Source of the DNA: Telmatospirillum sp.
Lineage (GTDB): Bacteria > Pseudomonadota > Alphaproteobacteria > Rhodospirillales > Magnetospirillaceae
Assembly (NCBI GenBank): GCA_009712185.1
Contig: WASQ01000051.1
Span: 1 to 36,423 of the forward strand
Reading direction: 5' to 3'
DNA length: 36,423 bases
How positions within the stretch are numbered: the stretch's first letter is position 1; each line of letters starts with the position of its first letter. The position numbers were made by a program, and so were the translations under genes. The notes beneath the pieces are model-generated. The model worked only from the letters and a program-made list of their open reading frames with translations, made no database searches and had not been told where the DNA came from. Of this stretch, positions 23,049 through 32,290 are shown piece by piece.

Positions 23049-23435
23049 ATGAGAGGTCATTCGCAACTGTCGCGGCTGTGGCTCGCCATCGGCGGCTTGA
23101 GCGGCGCGATGGCCGTCGGTTTCGGAGCCTATGCCGCCCATGGACTGGCGGACAATCCTCAGGCTACACTGTGGGTTGAAAAGGCCTGTCGGTATCAGAT
23201 GTATCATGCACTCGCGCTGGTCCTCGTTTCCATCTTGCAGCGTGACGGAGGGCGTCTGACGGCTCTGGCCGGCGGCCTGTTTGTCGCGGGCACCCTGTTT
23301 TTTTGCGGGGCGCTCTATGCCCTGGCCCTGACGTCCCTTTCAGTCGCCTGGGTGGCACCTTACGGGGGCAGCTCCTTCATTCTGGGATGGCTGGCCCTGG
23401 TCCTGGCCGCGCTGCGGAGGCGGGGCGGGATATGA
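23049..23435 (+). CDS. DUF423 family small inner-membrane protein
   Basis: A 128-residue protein with four hydrophobic helices (about 10-30, 48-63, 70-92, 96-122) and the DUF423/YgdD signature G(A/S)YAAHGL near residue 27 and a YHALALVLV segment in helix 2. The function of this widespread family is not known. The ATG at 23049 follows GGGAGGCCGGG. Its stop overlaps the ATG at 23432 that opens the next reading frame, and divK starts 54 bases later, so they are probably co-transcribed. Confidence 0.88.
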   Translation: MRGHSQLSRLWLAIGGLSGAMAVGFGAYAAHGLADNPQATLWVEKACRYQMYHALALVLVSILQRDGGRLTALAGGLFVAGTLFFCGALYALALTSLSVAWVAPYGGSSFILGWLALVLAALRRRGGI

Positions 23436-23488
23436 CGCCTGCGGGAGGCAATGCCGCGCTGGCGGCGCAAACCGACGGACGGGAGGAT

Positions 23489-23869
23489 ATGAACCGGACA
23501 ATCCTGATCGTCGAGGACAACGACCTCAATATGAAGCTTCTGCATGACCTGCTGGAGCTGAACGGCTATCCGACGGCCTTGGCCCGAACCGGCCATGATG
23601 CGATGCTCATGGCCCGGGACCAGCGTCCGGCTCTGATCCTGATGGATATCCAGCTTCCCGACATGTCCGGTCTCGATGTCACCAGGATCCTGAAGGATGA
23701 TCCGGGGCTGCGGCACATTCCGGTGGTGGCCGTGACCGCCTGCGCCCTTAAAGCAGACGAGGAGAGGATCCTGGCGTCGGGCTGTGACGCCTTTGTCGCC
23801 AAGCCGATCATCCTGGCACCGTTCCTTGAAACGGTGAGAGGGTATGTCGCGGCGGCGTCCGCTCCCTGA
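23489..23869 (+). CDS. divK: Single-domain response regulator DivK
   Basis: A 126-residue receiver with no output domain. Phospho-acceptor Asp53 (LILMDIQLPDMSG), acidic pocket Glu9-Asp10, Thr83 (VVAVTA) and Lys105 (VAKPI) are all in place. The pattern ILIVEDNDLNMKLLHDLLE and the MDIQLP...KADEERI spacing are typical of alphaproteobacterial DivK, the cell-cycle receiver phosphorylated by PleC/DivJ-type kinases, upstream of CckA and CtrA. I chose the ATG at 23489, preceded by GGGAGG, over an in-frame ATG at 23432 that would add 19 residues not found in DivK. Here its neighbour is DUF423 rather than pleD, and a convergent outer-membrane gene follows. Confidence 0.9.
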   Translation: MNRTILIVEDNDLNMKLLHDLLELNGYPTALARTGHDAMLMARDQRPALILMDIQLPDMSGLDVTRILKDDPGLRHIPVVAVTACALKADEERILASGCDAFVAKPIILAPFLETVRGYVAAASAP

Positions 23870-23880
23870 TGGACGCCGCC
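23851..23880. terminator. Bidirectional hairpin at the divK stop
   Basis: A perfect 10-bp stem GGCGGCGTCC/GGACGCCGCC (23851-23860 with 23871-23880) that includes the last divK codons, between convergent genes. No T-run. Confidence 0.55.
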
Positions 23881-23908
23881 CCGGCACCCGCTGTGCCGGA
23901 CGATCACC

Positions 23909-24838
23909 TCAATAGAGCGGAATAACCGTTCTGAGGTTGAAGGTGTCTCCGCCGACATCATTATGATTGACAGTCTGATGGTTGAAAATCGCCATCAGCT
24001 CGATCGGGCCGAAATTGTACCCCACGATGGGCCCGACCGCGAAAGACAGGGTTGCCGTTCCCGGTTGCCCGCCGCAGTTGGTGGCGGACACACAGAGATT
24101 GTCGCGCTGGAGCTGGTTGTTTTCGTAGGCTCCGACACCGACGACCCATTTCCCGATGGTCTTGGTGATGGTGTAGTCAAAGGCAAGCTGGTCGCCCGAC
24201 TGATATTTCCCGCCGTTGAATGCCTTGCTGCTGTTGTTGTCGGCGGTGTTCGTCTCATAAAGCATCTGGGCACTGACATTCCAGCCGTCATGCAGCCAGC
24301 TGATTCCCAATCCCGGCTCGAAAGTCCAGTTCGCCATGGCGGCGCCAACGCCCGCCGAGGGACTGTTTTTCGTGGAGGCGGAGGAGCTCCCGTTGTCGAC
24401 ATAGACGGCGAACTGGGTTTTGACATGCAGGTCGTAGGGAAGTTTCCACGACAGAATGGCCGGCATGAGAACCGTGTTGTAGGTGCCCCAGTGATTTCCG
24501 ACTTCGACATGGCCGACATTGAGGTTGGTGTAGTCGAACGGCTGGGCGATGGCGACGCCAAAATCGGCGCCAAGGATCCTCACGCCCGTTGTCCATAAAA
24601 GAATTGGAACGTTGACGTAGGCCTGCAGTTTCGTGGATGTGGATTTTGAATCCCCCACATAGCCGTCGGGGAGAAAATAGGAATTGTTGACGAAATAGAC
24701 GCCCGGAGGCGGCAGTGCGCCGGCAGCCAGGCCTTCATCGACGCCGCGCAGATGCGGGTCCCAGAGCTCTTCGGCGAAGGCATGGCAACAGCCCAGCATG
24801 GCGCTTGCGACAAGCGCCGCATGAATGACGTTCCGCAT
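23909..24838 (-). CDS. Outer-membrane protein of the phenol-degradation MetA type (PF13557-like)
   Basis: A 309-residue exported barrel protein. Signal peptide 1-22 (MRNVIHAALVASAMLGCCHAFA), then PPGVYFVNNSYFLPDGYVGDS and many short amphipathic strands, with FEPGLGISWLHDGWNVSAQMLYE and AVGPIVGYNFGPIELMAIFNHQ, which fit the transporter/MetA-pathway family found near aromatic-degradation genes. It ends VIPLY with an aromatic terminal residue. The substrate is unknown and no catabolic neighbour is present. The ATG at 24838 has AAGGGAG upstream at longish spacing; a GTG at 24862 is possible. A TTTGTTA-AAA-TAACAAA inverted repeat lies 55 bases upstream. Confidence 0.8.
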   Translation of the reverse strand: MRNVIHAALVASAMLGCCHAFAEELWDPHLRGVDEGLAAGALPPPGVYFVNNSYFLPDGYVGDSKSTSTKLQAYVNVPILLWTTGVRILGADFGVAIAQPFDYTNLNVGHVEVGNHWGTYNTVLMPAILSWKLPYDLHVKTQFAVYVDNGSSSASTKNSPSAGVGAAMANWTFEPGLGISWLHDGWNVSAQMLYETNTADNNSSKAFNGGKYQSGDQLAFDYTITKTIGKWVVGVGAYENNQLQRDNLCVSATNCGGQPGTATLSFAVGPIVGYNFGPIELMAIFNHQTVNHNDVGGDTFNLRTVIPLY

Positions 24839-25041
24839 ATTTGCAATTCTCCCTTTGTGCACCCCACTCTTGGCCGGTGGGAATGTTTATCGTTTGTTAA
24901 AATAACAAAGGGGGGCGTCGCCTCAATGCGGCATTGTAATTTGATTGCAAAAATTGTGTGAAAGTTGCAAAAAAGACACAAAAATCACGTAAAAAATGTA
25001 AGGTTGTGATTTTCGGCAGGATCGGCGCGGTCCTGCGACCG

Positions 25042-25070
25042 CAGAGCGGATGTCTCCGAAATCCTTGGGC
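25042..25070. repeat. Short intergenic repeat, copy 2
   Basis: Same ordered blocks as 18496-18525 (CAGAGC, TCTCCGAAA, CCTTGGGC), one base shorter in the spacer. Confidence 0.45.
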
Positions 25071-25236
25071 TTCCGGTCATGCCGGCCCGCCGATCGGTTC
25101 TGATCCGCGCAGGATGGACTAAAAAGTCCCTGTGTGATCGGGCAGGGCCTGTCAGGCCTTCTCAAACCCTCGCCGGGCGTCCGCATCCGCGCTTGGATAT
25201 GCGGTCTCCGGCGCCGGATGTGATGCCCGCTGCCTC

Positions 25237-25269
25237 AAACAAAAACGCCCGCGGCATCGCGGGCGTTTT
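25237..25269 (-). terminator. Rho-independent terminator of rpmG
   Basis: On the minus strand a 12-bp stem AAAACGCCCGCG/CGCGGGCGTTTT (25269-25258 with 25253-25242), a four-base loop, then TTTTTGTTT. It lies 25 bases past the rpmG stop. Confidence 0.9.
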
Positions 25270-25294
25270 CAGCGATCAACCTTTCGGAAAAGAT

Positions 25295-25462
25295 CTACTT
25301 GATCTTAGCTTCCTTGAAGGCGACGTGCTTGCGCACGACGGGATCGTACTTGCGGAACTCAAGCTTCTCGGTCGTCTTACGCGGGTTCTTCTTCGCCACG
25401 TAGAAAAAGCCGGTGCCAGCGGTGCTGAGCAGCTTGATGAGGATGGTGGCGGGCTTAGCCAT
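25295..25462 (-). CDS. rpmG: 50S ribosomal protein L33
   Basis: A 55-residue basic protein, [20 protein letters not shown] at the start and [18 protein letters not shown] at the end, a clear L33. It has no cysteines, so it is the zinc-independent form. The ATG at 25462 gives the standard length; the frame stays open upstream to 25531 without homology. It has its own terminator. In alphaproteobacteria rpmG commonly follows rnr and topA, as here. Confidence 0.97.
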   Translation of the reverse strand: MAKPATILIKLLSTAGTGFFYVAKKNPRKTTEKLEFRKYDPVVRKHVAFKEAKIK

Positions 25463-25571
25463 TTTCAAAATCCCGAATTCTTGGTGACGACTCCAGGCGG
25501 CGGAAAATACAGGCTCAGGCGGCAGAGTCAAGCAAAGATGTGACGAACTGGCAAAAAAGACGCCGGAGCCG

Positions 25572-27152
25572 TCAATGTTGCCTGCCGGAGGGGCGCGACG
25601 GCGCCGAGGATGCGGTCGACTGCTGCTGGGTCAAGGCCAGGGCGCGCAGATACAACGCATGGTCGGACAGGAGGGCGCGGGCGACGTCGGCATCGATGGC
25701 GGTGTCGGTATGCTGGGCTGACGGGCAGACGCTGCGCAGCTCACGCCGTTCATCCTGATCGTCGACGCTGTTGGTGCGCCACATGGCGATGTTGGCCGTT
25801 ACGCCCCCATGTCCCTCCCGCACGGGCGTGAGAAGGCTGGAAAGGGATGCCCGGGTGTCGGTCGTGCAAATGGTGGGCAGGACCCCCAGGCCATGCAGGG
25901 CATAGCCGCTGGGGGCGTGGAAACGCGACCATGTCAGCGTCAGTTCCCCTTTGTTGGGAAGCGCCTTCACGGTCTGCACCGTGCCTTTGCCGTAGCTGTT
26001 GGTTCCGACCAGGATCGCGCGTCCATTGTCCTGCAACGCTCCGGCCACGATTTCGGCGGCGGAGGCCGTCCCGCCGTCGACCAGCGTCACGACGTCCATG
26101 TCCTCGCCGATGTCGCCGGGATGGGCGTCGTAGGACTGGACGGAATCGGGATGACGGCCCCGGGCCGCCACGATCAGGCCCCGCGCGACGAACAGATCGG
26201 CGACCGCGACGCCCTGGTCGAGAAGGCCGCCCGGATTGCCGCGCAGGTCAAGGATGACCCCCCGGAACCCGGGTATTCCCTTCGCCTTGCGCAGCTCGCT
26301 CTCGACGCTGGCGGCGGTCTTGCTGTTGAAACTTGACACCGCGATGGTGGCAATCCCGTCCTTCACCGTCATCGCGACCGTCGGCGGCACGATCAGGCTG
26401 CGCTTCAGCGCCACCTGTCCGGCGCCGGTCCGCCGCCTGACCGTCAGAACGACCTGGGATCCGATCGGCCCGCGCAATCTTTGTGACACGGTGTCCTGGT
26501 CCATGCCGGAAATCGCCGCGCCATCGATCGCCGTCACCAGATCCCCCGTCTCCAGATGGACGTCGGCGGCGGGGGTCCCGGGCATCACCTCGGTCAACTG
26601 GATGTCGTCGGGATGCAGTTCGAAGCGGACGCCGATCCCGCCGAAGCCGTTGCGGGCGGCCTGGTGCTCCGCCGCCTCGCGGGCGCCGGCATAGCGAGAG
26701 AAAATATCGAGCTTCGAGAGCGCGGCATCGAACACGGCTTCGTAGAACTTTTCGCGCGTCGCCGCCTGCAAGGCGCTCGAATGGCTGGCCGCGGCCCGTC
26801 CGGCCCGTGCGATCAGGGCGGCCCAGGCGTCCGCGTCATTGTCGGGGGGGGCGGGGAAATCAGCGATCGTTTCGTCGCGGTAGTGGATCGCGATATGCCG
26901 GTGGGGACGGCGCTCCACGGTGACCGTGGGATCGATGACGGAAATTCCGCGCATTCCCTCGAAGGCGACATTGCCGATAACCACGGGTGTCACATAGCGA
27001 TCGCGGATGACCGTCAGGCCGTATCCCAGGACACGTTCAGTCTGTGGACCGTTGATGGTCGGATCGGCGCTGCTGACGCCCGCCTGGCTCCCCGGCGTAA
27101 AGGCGGCGATCAGAAAAAACAGGCCGGAGACGGTCCAGCGGTGAAGGTCCAT
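25572..27152 (-). CDS. S41-family C-terminal processing protease (CtpA-like)
   Basis: A 526-residue exported serine protease. An N-terminal signal segment ([15 protein letters not shown]) is followed by an S41 N-terminal helical region, a PDZ domain about 170-242 ([33 protein letters not shown]), and the protease core with [12 protein letters not shown] (300-311), catalytic Ser364 in [10 protein letters not shown] and Lys389 in SYGKGTVQ, the Ser-Lys dyad. Such enzymes trim or degrade periplasmic and lipoprotein substrates. The region after about residue 420 ([13 protein letters not shown] onward) is a poorly conserved extension. The ATG at 27152 begins the signal segment, though its ribosome binding site is weak; a GTG at 27242 is an alternative. 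It is 99 bases after rnr, with a T-run just after the rnr stop that could weaken read-through. Confidence 0.9.
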   Translation of the reverse strand: MDLHRWTVSGLFFLIAAFTPGSQAGVSSADPTINGPQTERVLGYGLTVIRDRYVTPVVIGNVAFEGMRGISVIDPTVTVERRPHRHIAIHYRDETIADFPAPPDNDADAWAALIARAGRAAASHSSALQAATREKFYEAVFDAALSKLDIFSRYAGAREAAEHQAARNGFGGIGVRFELHPDDIQLTEVMPGTPAADVHLETGDLVTAIDGAAISGMDQDTVSQRLRGPIGSQVVLTVRRRTGAGQVALKRSLIVPPTVAMTVKDGIATIAVSSFNSKTAASVESELRKAKGIPGFRGVILDLRGNPGGLLDQGVAVADLFVARGLIVAARGRHPDSVQSYDAHPGDIGEDMDVVTLVDGGTASAAEIVAGALQDNGRAILVGTNSYGKGTVQTVKALPNKGELTLTWSRFHAPSGYALHGLGVLPTICTTDTRASLSSLLTPVREGHGGVTANIAMWRTNSVDDQDERRELRSVCPSAQHTDTAIDADVARALLSDHALYLRALALTQQQSTASSAPSRPSGRQH

Positions 27153-27251
27153 CGCGATCGAGACGCTCGCTGACGAGGGGACAAAGCCGATCAGGCGTCG
27201 GATTATGTCCGGCGTTCCCACCTCCGGTACAGCGAAAACCACAAAAAAACG

Positions 27252-29486
27252 TCAGTGACGGCGTTTTCCTGCCTTCGGGGGCCGTGGGGGGCGGCTTTTG
27301 CGGATGGCGCCGCCTCTGCCCGGGCGGGTGGACAGGTCCCTGTCGCCGCCCTGGAGGCGGAACAGAAGGCTGCCGGTCAGCGGGTTGGCTTCGGCCAGCG
27401 TCACCTCCAGGCTGTCGCCCAGGCTGAAGCTCTTGCCGGTGCGCCGCCCGGTGAGGCAATGGCGGATCTCGTCATGGATGTAATAATCCTCGGGCAGCGA
27501 GGAAACGGGGATCAGTCCGTCCGCTCCGGTCTCATCCAGGGTGATGAACAGCCCGAACCGGGTCACGCCGTTGACGCGGCCGGCGAACCGTGCCCCCACC
27601 CGGTCGGCCAGGAAAAGGGTCGTGAAGCGGTTCAGCGCGTCGCGTTCGGCCGCGGCGGCGCGCCGCTCCGTCTGCGAGATATGCTCCCCGGTTTCCGCGA
27701 ACCGTTCCCAGCTGTCGGCGGGCAATCCCCCGTCGCCAAGGTCCAGGCCATCGATCAACGCCCGGTGGACCAGAAGGTCGGCGTAACGCCGGATGGGGGA
27801 GGTGAAATGGGCGTACCGGGCCAGCGAAAGGCCGAAATGCCCCAGATTTTCGGGACTATAGACGGCCTGGGCCTGACTGCGCAGGACGACCTCGTTGATC
27901 AGATGGGCCTCCGGTGTCTCGCTCGCGGCCGCCAGGATCTGGTTGAAGGCGGAGGCGCGCATCACCTGTCCCTTGGGCAGCGACAATCCCAAAGTGGACA
28001 GGAAATCCCTGAGGCCCGCCAGCTTCTCCTGCGAAGGAAGATCGTGGACCCGGTACATGCAGGGACGTTTCACCGCCTCGATCTGTTCCGCCGCCGCGAC
28101 ATTGGCGGCAATCATGAAATCCTCGATCAGGCGATGGCTGTCGTAGCGGGCACGTGGAACGACGCTGTCGATGCGGCCGTCCGCGCCCATCACCACCTTG
28201 CGTTCCGGCAGATCCAGATTGAGGACGCCCCGCTCGTCCCGGGCCTTCGCCAGGGCTTTCCAGGCGCCGTAGAGCGGGGTCAGGACCGGTTCCACCAGCG
28301 GGGCGGTTCCATCGTCCGGCTGGCCGTCCATCGCCCTCTGAACCCTTTCGTAGGTCAGCCGGGCGGCGGACCGCATCAGTCCGCGGACGAACCGGTGACG
28401 CAGTTTCCTCCCCTCTGCGTCGATCCAGAGGTGGACCGCAAGGCAGGGCCGGTCCTCGTCCGGCTTCAGGGAACACCAGCCGTTGGACAGCGCCTCCGGC
28501 AGCATCGGGACGACGCGGGCGGGGAAATAGACGGAATTGCCGCGCTTGAAGGCTTCGCGGGCGAGGGCGTCGCCAGGGCGGACGTACCAGGCCACGTCGG
28601 CGATGGCGACGATGAGGTGCCAGCCGCCGTCCTCGGTGGCTTGCGCCCACACGGCATCATCGAAATCCCGGGCGTCCTCGCCGTCGATGGTGATCAGCGG
28701 GATCGGGCGCAGGTCGTCGCGCCGGCCGATCGGCGCCGGTCCGGCGGCCTCCGCCTGCGCCAGGGCGTCGGCGGGAAACTCCCAGGGGATGTCGTGGGTC
28801 TCGATGGCGACCAGGCTGACCGTCCGGGGATCGTCCATGCCTCCCAGCCGCTCGACGATCCTGACCGGCCGTAATCCCCGCATGCGGCCCGCGGGCAGGA
28901 GTTCGGCCAGAACCAGCTCTCCCGGCAGCGCGTCGAAGGAATCGGCGTCCTGAACCGCGTAATCGACCTTCTGGCGACGATCTGTCGGCCGCAGCCGGCC
29001 GCTGCCGTCCCCGCCGCGCTCGAAGACGCCCAGCACTTTCGCGGGGCCGGTGGTGATGCGCCGGATCGCGCGGGCCTCGTAAATGTCGTCGCGCATCCGG
29101 CGCAAACGGGCAAGAACGCGGTCTCCAAGGCCCAACGGGCTTTCGTCGCGCCGGGGCGGCGCCAGAAAGATCCGGGGCGGCGGCGCGTTTTCCGCCCAGG
29201 TCAGCGGCCGTGCCATCAATTCGCCGTCGGCATCGATCCCGGACACTTCCAGAAGCATGGTGTCGGGCAGCGCGCCCGGACGGGCGAACCGCCGGCCGCG
29301 ACCGCGCTCGACGGCGCCGGACCTTTCGAGATCCTTGATCATGTCACGGAGAATGTGGCGATTTTCGCCGGTCAGGTGAAAGGCCCGGGCAATCTCCCGC
29401 TTGCCGATCCGGCCCGGCTGCTCCCGGATGAAGTCGAGAAGCTGCTGGCGGGTGGGGATGGGAACCTGTTTTGGCGGCTTGCTCAC
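27252..29486 (-). CDS. rnr: Ribonuclease R
   Basis: A 744-residue 3'-5' exoribonuclease that degrades structured RNA. In order: N-terminal winged helix (12-62, RQQLLDFIREQPGRIGKREIA), cold-shock OB domains, the RNB catalytic domain beginning with LITIDGEDARDFDDAVW (264-280; Asp271, Asp274, Asp276 and Asp277 bind magnesium), and a C-terminal S1 domain (VGARFAGRVNGVTRFGLFI), then a basic tail (KSRPPRPPKAGKRRH). The start is a GTG at 29486 with GGGGAGGG upstream; the open frame upstream to 29750 is only the topA tail read in another frame. It lies 25 bases after topA on the same strand, so the two are likely co-transcribed. A short GC stem and seven T follow the stop. Confidence 0.95.
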   Translation of the reverse strand: MSKPPKQVPIPTRQQLLDFIREQPGRIGKREIARAFHLTGENRHILRDMIKDLERSGAVERGRGRRFARPGALPDTMLLEVSGIDADGELMARPLTWAENAPPPRIFLAPPRRDESPLGLGDRVLARLRRMRDDIYEARAIRRITTGPAKVLGVFERGGDGSGRLRPTDRRQKVDYAVQDADSFDALPGELVLAELLPAGRMRGLRPVRIVERLGGMDDPRTVSLVAIETHDIPWEFPADALAQAEAAGPAPIGRRDDLRPIPLITIDGEDARDFDDAVWAQATEDGGWHLIVAIADVAWYVRPGDALAREAFKRGNSVYFPARVVPMLPEALSNGWCSLKPDEDRPCLAVHLWIDAEGRKLRHRFVRGLMRSAARLTYERVQRAMDGQPDDGTAPLVEPVLTPLYGAWKALAKARDERGVLNLDLPERKVVMGADGRIDSVVPRARYDSHRLIEDFMIAANVAAAEQIEAVKRPCMYRVHDLPSQEKLAGLRDFLSTLGLSLPKGQVMRASAFNQILAAASETPEAHLINEVVLRSQAQAVYSPENLGHFGLSLARYAHFTSPIRRYADLLVHRALIDGLDLGDGGLPADSWERFAETGEHISQTERRAAAAERDALNRFTTLFLADRVGARFAGRVNGVTRFGLFITLDETGADGLIPVSSLPEDYYIHDEIRHCLTGRRTGKSFSLGDSLEVTLAEANPLTGSLLFRLQGGDRDLSTRPGRGGAIRKSRPPRPPKAGKRRH

Positions 29487-29511
29487 AGGAACCCTCCCCG
29501 CGATGCTGTTG

Positions 29512-32250
29512 TCACTCGTCCGATGCCTTTGCCGATGCCGGCGCCTTGGTCCGGGGTTTGGAGGCGGCCTTCGGTTTTGCCGCCTTGGTGTCCGTCGCGG
29601 CTTTTTTCGCGGCCGCCGCCGGCTTTCTGGCTGCGGTCTTGCGCGGCGCCTTGACCGTCTCGCCGTCTCCGGCCGCTTTCGCCGTCCGGCCGGCTTTGGC
29701 GGTCTTCGCCTTCGCTCCCGCCTTTCCGCCCTTGCCGCCGCCCTTGGCAATCTTGGCGGCCAGCAGTTCCAGCGCCTCCTCCAGGGTCACATCCTCCTTG
29801 CCGCGCGGCAGGGTCGCGAAGACGCCGTCGTGACTGACATAGGGACCGAACCGGCCCGAATTCAGAACCACCGGCTTGCCGTCCTTCGGATGGTCTCCCA
29901 GCGGGCGGCCGGGCGTCTTGGTCCGTCCCTTGGCATTCGCCAGGACTTCCACGGCCCGGTTGATGCCGATGTCGAGGACATCGTCGTCGCGGCCGAGGGA
30001 TTTGTACACATCCCCATGCTTCAGATAGGGGCCGAACCGCCCGATGCCGGCGGTGATCGCGAGACCTGTCTCCGGATGGGTGCCGATCGGCCGGGGCAGA
30101 GCCAGAAGTTTCAACGCCTTGTCGAGCGTGACATCCGATGGCTCCAGCCCTTTGTACAGACTGACACGCTTAGGCTTCGACGTTTTGTCGACGGCTTCGC
30201 CCAACTGGACATAATGGCCGTAGGGTCCCTTTTTCAGCGTGACCATCAGGCCGCTGGCAGGATCCAGGCCGAGTTCGCGCGGACCTTCGGCGGCGGGATC
30301 CCCTTCGGCGCCGTCAGCCCCCTGGGTGAGAGACAGCGGACGGGTGTAGCGGCATTCGGGATAGTTGGAGCAGCCGATGAAGGCCCCGAACTTTCCAAGC
30401 TTCAGGCTGAGCCGTCCGCTGCCGCACTGACGGCAGGTCCTGGGATCGTGGTCGGAGGTGGCGGTGGCGTCGGGCGGAAAGAAATGCGGCCCCAGGGCCT
30501 CATCCAGGGCTTCCAGAACCTGTGAGACGCGCAGTTCGCGCGTGTCCTCGACCGCCGCCGAGAAATGCTGCCAGAAGTCGCGCAGCACCTTCTTCCAGTC
30601 GATCCGGCCTCCGGACACGTCATCGAGCTGATTCTCGAGGTCGGCCGTGAAATTGTATTGGACATACCGGTTGAAGAAGTTTTCGAGGAACGCCGTCACC
30701 ACCCGGCCGCGGTCCTCCGGCACGAAGCGGCGCTGGTCGAGACGCACGTAATCGCGTTCCTGCAGCACGGTCAGGATCGAGGCATAGGTCGAGGGGCGTC
30801 CGATTCCCAGTTCCTCAAGCTTCTTGACCAGGCTCGCCTCGGAATAGCGCGGCGGCGGCTGGGTGAAATGCTGAAGCTTGCGGACGTCGCCGCGGTCCAT
30901 GGCCTCGCCCTCGGACACGTCGGGCAGGATGCGGTCGCCGTCCTCGTCGTCGGAATCGTCCCGATCTTCGCGGTACAGGGTCAGGAAGCCGTCGAACTTC
31001 ACGACGGAACCGGTGGCGCGAAAGCCGATTTTCCCATCCTCGGACCCGACATCGACACTGACCTGATCCAGCACCGCGCTTTCCATCTGGCTGGCCACCG
31101 TGCGGCGCCAGATCAGTTCGTAAAGCCGGAGCTGATCGCGGTCGAGATAGGCGGCGACGTCCTGCGGCCGCCGCGTCACGTCCGTGGGGCGGATCGCCTC
31201 ATGCGCCTCCTGGGCATTTTTCGCCTTGGTCTTGTAAAGCCTGGGCGATCCGGGCAGATAAGGCTTGCCATATTGCCGGTCGATCAGGCCGCGAATGGCA
31301 CCGATCGCCTCCGCCGCCATCTGGACGCCGTCGGTTCGCATGTAGGTGATGAGACCCACGGTTTCGCCACCGATGTCGATGCCCTCGTACAGTTTCTGCG
31401 CCAGTTGCATGGTCCGGCTTGCGGGCAGATACAGCTTGCGCGATGCCTCCTGCTGCAAGGTCGAGGTGGTGAACGGCGGGTAGGGATGGCGCTTGACCTG
31501 CTTGCGTTCGACCGAATCGACCCGGTAGCGCGCGGCCAGCACTTTTTCCTCGGCGGCGCGGGCGGCGGTCTCATCGGCGATCGCGAATTTCTCGAGTTTC
31601 GCACCATCGAGGCGGGTGAGCTGGGCTGAGATCTGGGCCCGCCGGGGGGTGAGAAAGTCGGCCTCGAGGCTCCAATATTCCTGAGTGCGGAAACTTTCGA
31701 TCTCGGCTTCGCGTTCGCAGATCAGCCGCAGCGCCACGGATTGCACACGACCGGCAGAGCGGGAGCCCGGAAGTTTGCGCCACAGGACCGGCGACAGGGT
31801 GAAGCCGACCAGATAATCGAGCGCGCGCCGCGCCAGATAGGCGTCGACCAGTTCCTGGTCCAGATCCCGGGGATTGCGCATGGCGTCGAGAACGGCGGTC
31901 TTGGTGATCTCATTGAAGACCACGCGCTTGACGTCCTTGCCCTTCAAGGCCTTGCGGCTTTCCAGTTCGCGCCAGACATGCCAGGAAATCGCCTCACCCT
32001 CGCGGTCGGGGTCGGTGGCGAGATAGAGGCTGTCGGCTTTCCGGATCGCCTGGGCGATGTCGCGGACGTGCTTTTCCGACTTCGCGTCGATTTCCCAGTC
32101 CATATGGAAATCGTCGTCAGGCCGGACGGACCCATCCTTCGCGGGCAAGTCGCAGATATGCCCGTAGCTGGCGAGCACCGTGTAATCGGAGCCGAGATAT
32201 TTGTTGATGGTTTTCGCTTTGGCCGGCGATTCGACGACGACGATCTTCAT
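29512..32250 (-). CDS. topA: DNA topoisomerase I
   Basis: A 912-residue type IA topoisomerase that relaxes negative supercoils. The Toprim domain starts MKIVVVESPAKAKTI with Glu7 and has ATDPDREGE (Asp80, Asp82, Glu84). The active-site tyrosine is Tyr303 in GLITYMRTDGVQ. A zinc-finger (Cys606, Cys609, Cys627, Cys633; TCRQCG ... IGCSNYPECRY) is followed by alphaproteobacterial C-terminal repeats (GRFGPYLKHG, SGRFGPYVSHDG) and an Ala/Lys-rich tail of about 90 residues that probably binds DNA nonspecifically. The ATG at 32250 has TGGAAG upstream and is fixed by the family start. It is 40 bases after dprA and 25 before rnr, the usual alphaproteobacterial order. Confidence 0.97.
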   Translation of the reverse strand: MKIVVVESPAKAKTINKYLGSDYTVLASYGHICDLPAKDGSVRPDDDFHMDWEIDAKSEKHVRDIAQAIRKADSLYLATDPDREGEAISWHVWRELESRKALKGKDVKRVVFNEITKTAVLDAMRNPRDLDQELVDAYLARRALDYLVGFTLSPVLWRKLPGSRSAGRVQSVALRLICEREAEIESFRTQEYWSLEADFLTPRRAQISAQLTRLDGAKLEKFAIADETAARAAEEKVLAARYRVDSVERKQVKRHPYPPFTTSTLQQEASRKLYLPASRTMQLAQKLYEGIDIGGETVGLITYMRTDGVQMAAEAIGAIRGLIDRQYGKPYLPGSPRLYKTKAKNAQEAHEAIRPTDVTRRPQDVAAYLDRDQLRLYELIWRRTVASQMESAVLDQVSVDVGSEDGKIGFRATGSVVKFDGFLTLYREDRDDSDDEDGDRILPDVSEGEAMDRGDVRKLQHFTQPPPRYSEASLVKKLEELGIGRPSTYASILTVLQERDYVRLDQRRFVPEDRGRVVTAFLENFFNRYVQYNFTADLENQLDDVSGGRIDWKKVLRDFWQHFSAAVEDTRELRVSQVLEALDEALGPHFFPPDATATSDHDPRTCRQCGSGRLSLKLGKFGAFIGCSNYPECRYTRPLSLTQGADGAEGDPAAEGPRELGLDPASGLMVTLKKGPYGHYVQLGEAVDKTSKPKRVSLYKGLEPSDVTLDKALKLLALPRPIGTHPETGLAITAGIGRFGPYLKHGDVYKSLGRDDDVLDIGINRAVEVLANAKGRTKTPGRPLGDHPKDGKPVVLNSGRFGPYVSHDGVFATLPRGKEDVTLEEALELLAAKIAKGGGKGGKAGAKAKTAKAGRTAKAAGDGETVKAPRKTAARKPAAAAKKAATDTKAAKPKAASKPRTKAPASAKASDE

Positions 32251-32290
32251 GGGCTTCCAAACGTGCCTTGATTTAAGGTTCTGTTCTGTC

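Larger units (their letters stand above)
24839..25294. other. 456-base gap between the outer-membrane gene and rpmG
   Basis: No gene is supported. On the left it is AT-rich and holds an inverted repeat TTTGTTA/TAACAAA at 24893-24909, a likely operator or promoter part for the outer-membrane gene. Then come the repeat copy at 25042-25070 and hairpins GGACT-AAAA-AGTCC (25116-25129) and GGCCT-GTC-AGGCC (25146-25158). The rpmG terminator is at the right. The cluster of hairpins could be a dispersed repeat or an unannotated RNA. Confidence 0.5.

Noticed and set aside
23303-23488. DivK extended upstream over the DUF423 gene
   Set aside because: The extension overlaps DUF423 in another frame; DivK homologues start at the ATG preceded by GGGAGG at 23489.
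27255-28874. 539-codon open frame on the plus strand opposite rnr
   Set aside because: High-GC antisense shadow; no domain pattern, and the opposite strand encodes a complete RNase R.
29401-31629. Two long plus-strand frames opposite topA (374 and 354 codons)
   Set aside because: Same reason: a full topoisomerase I with all catalytic motifs lies on the minus strand.
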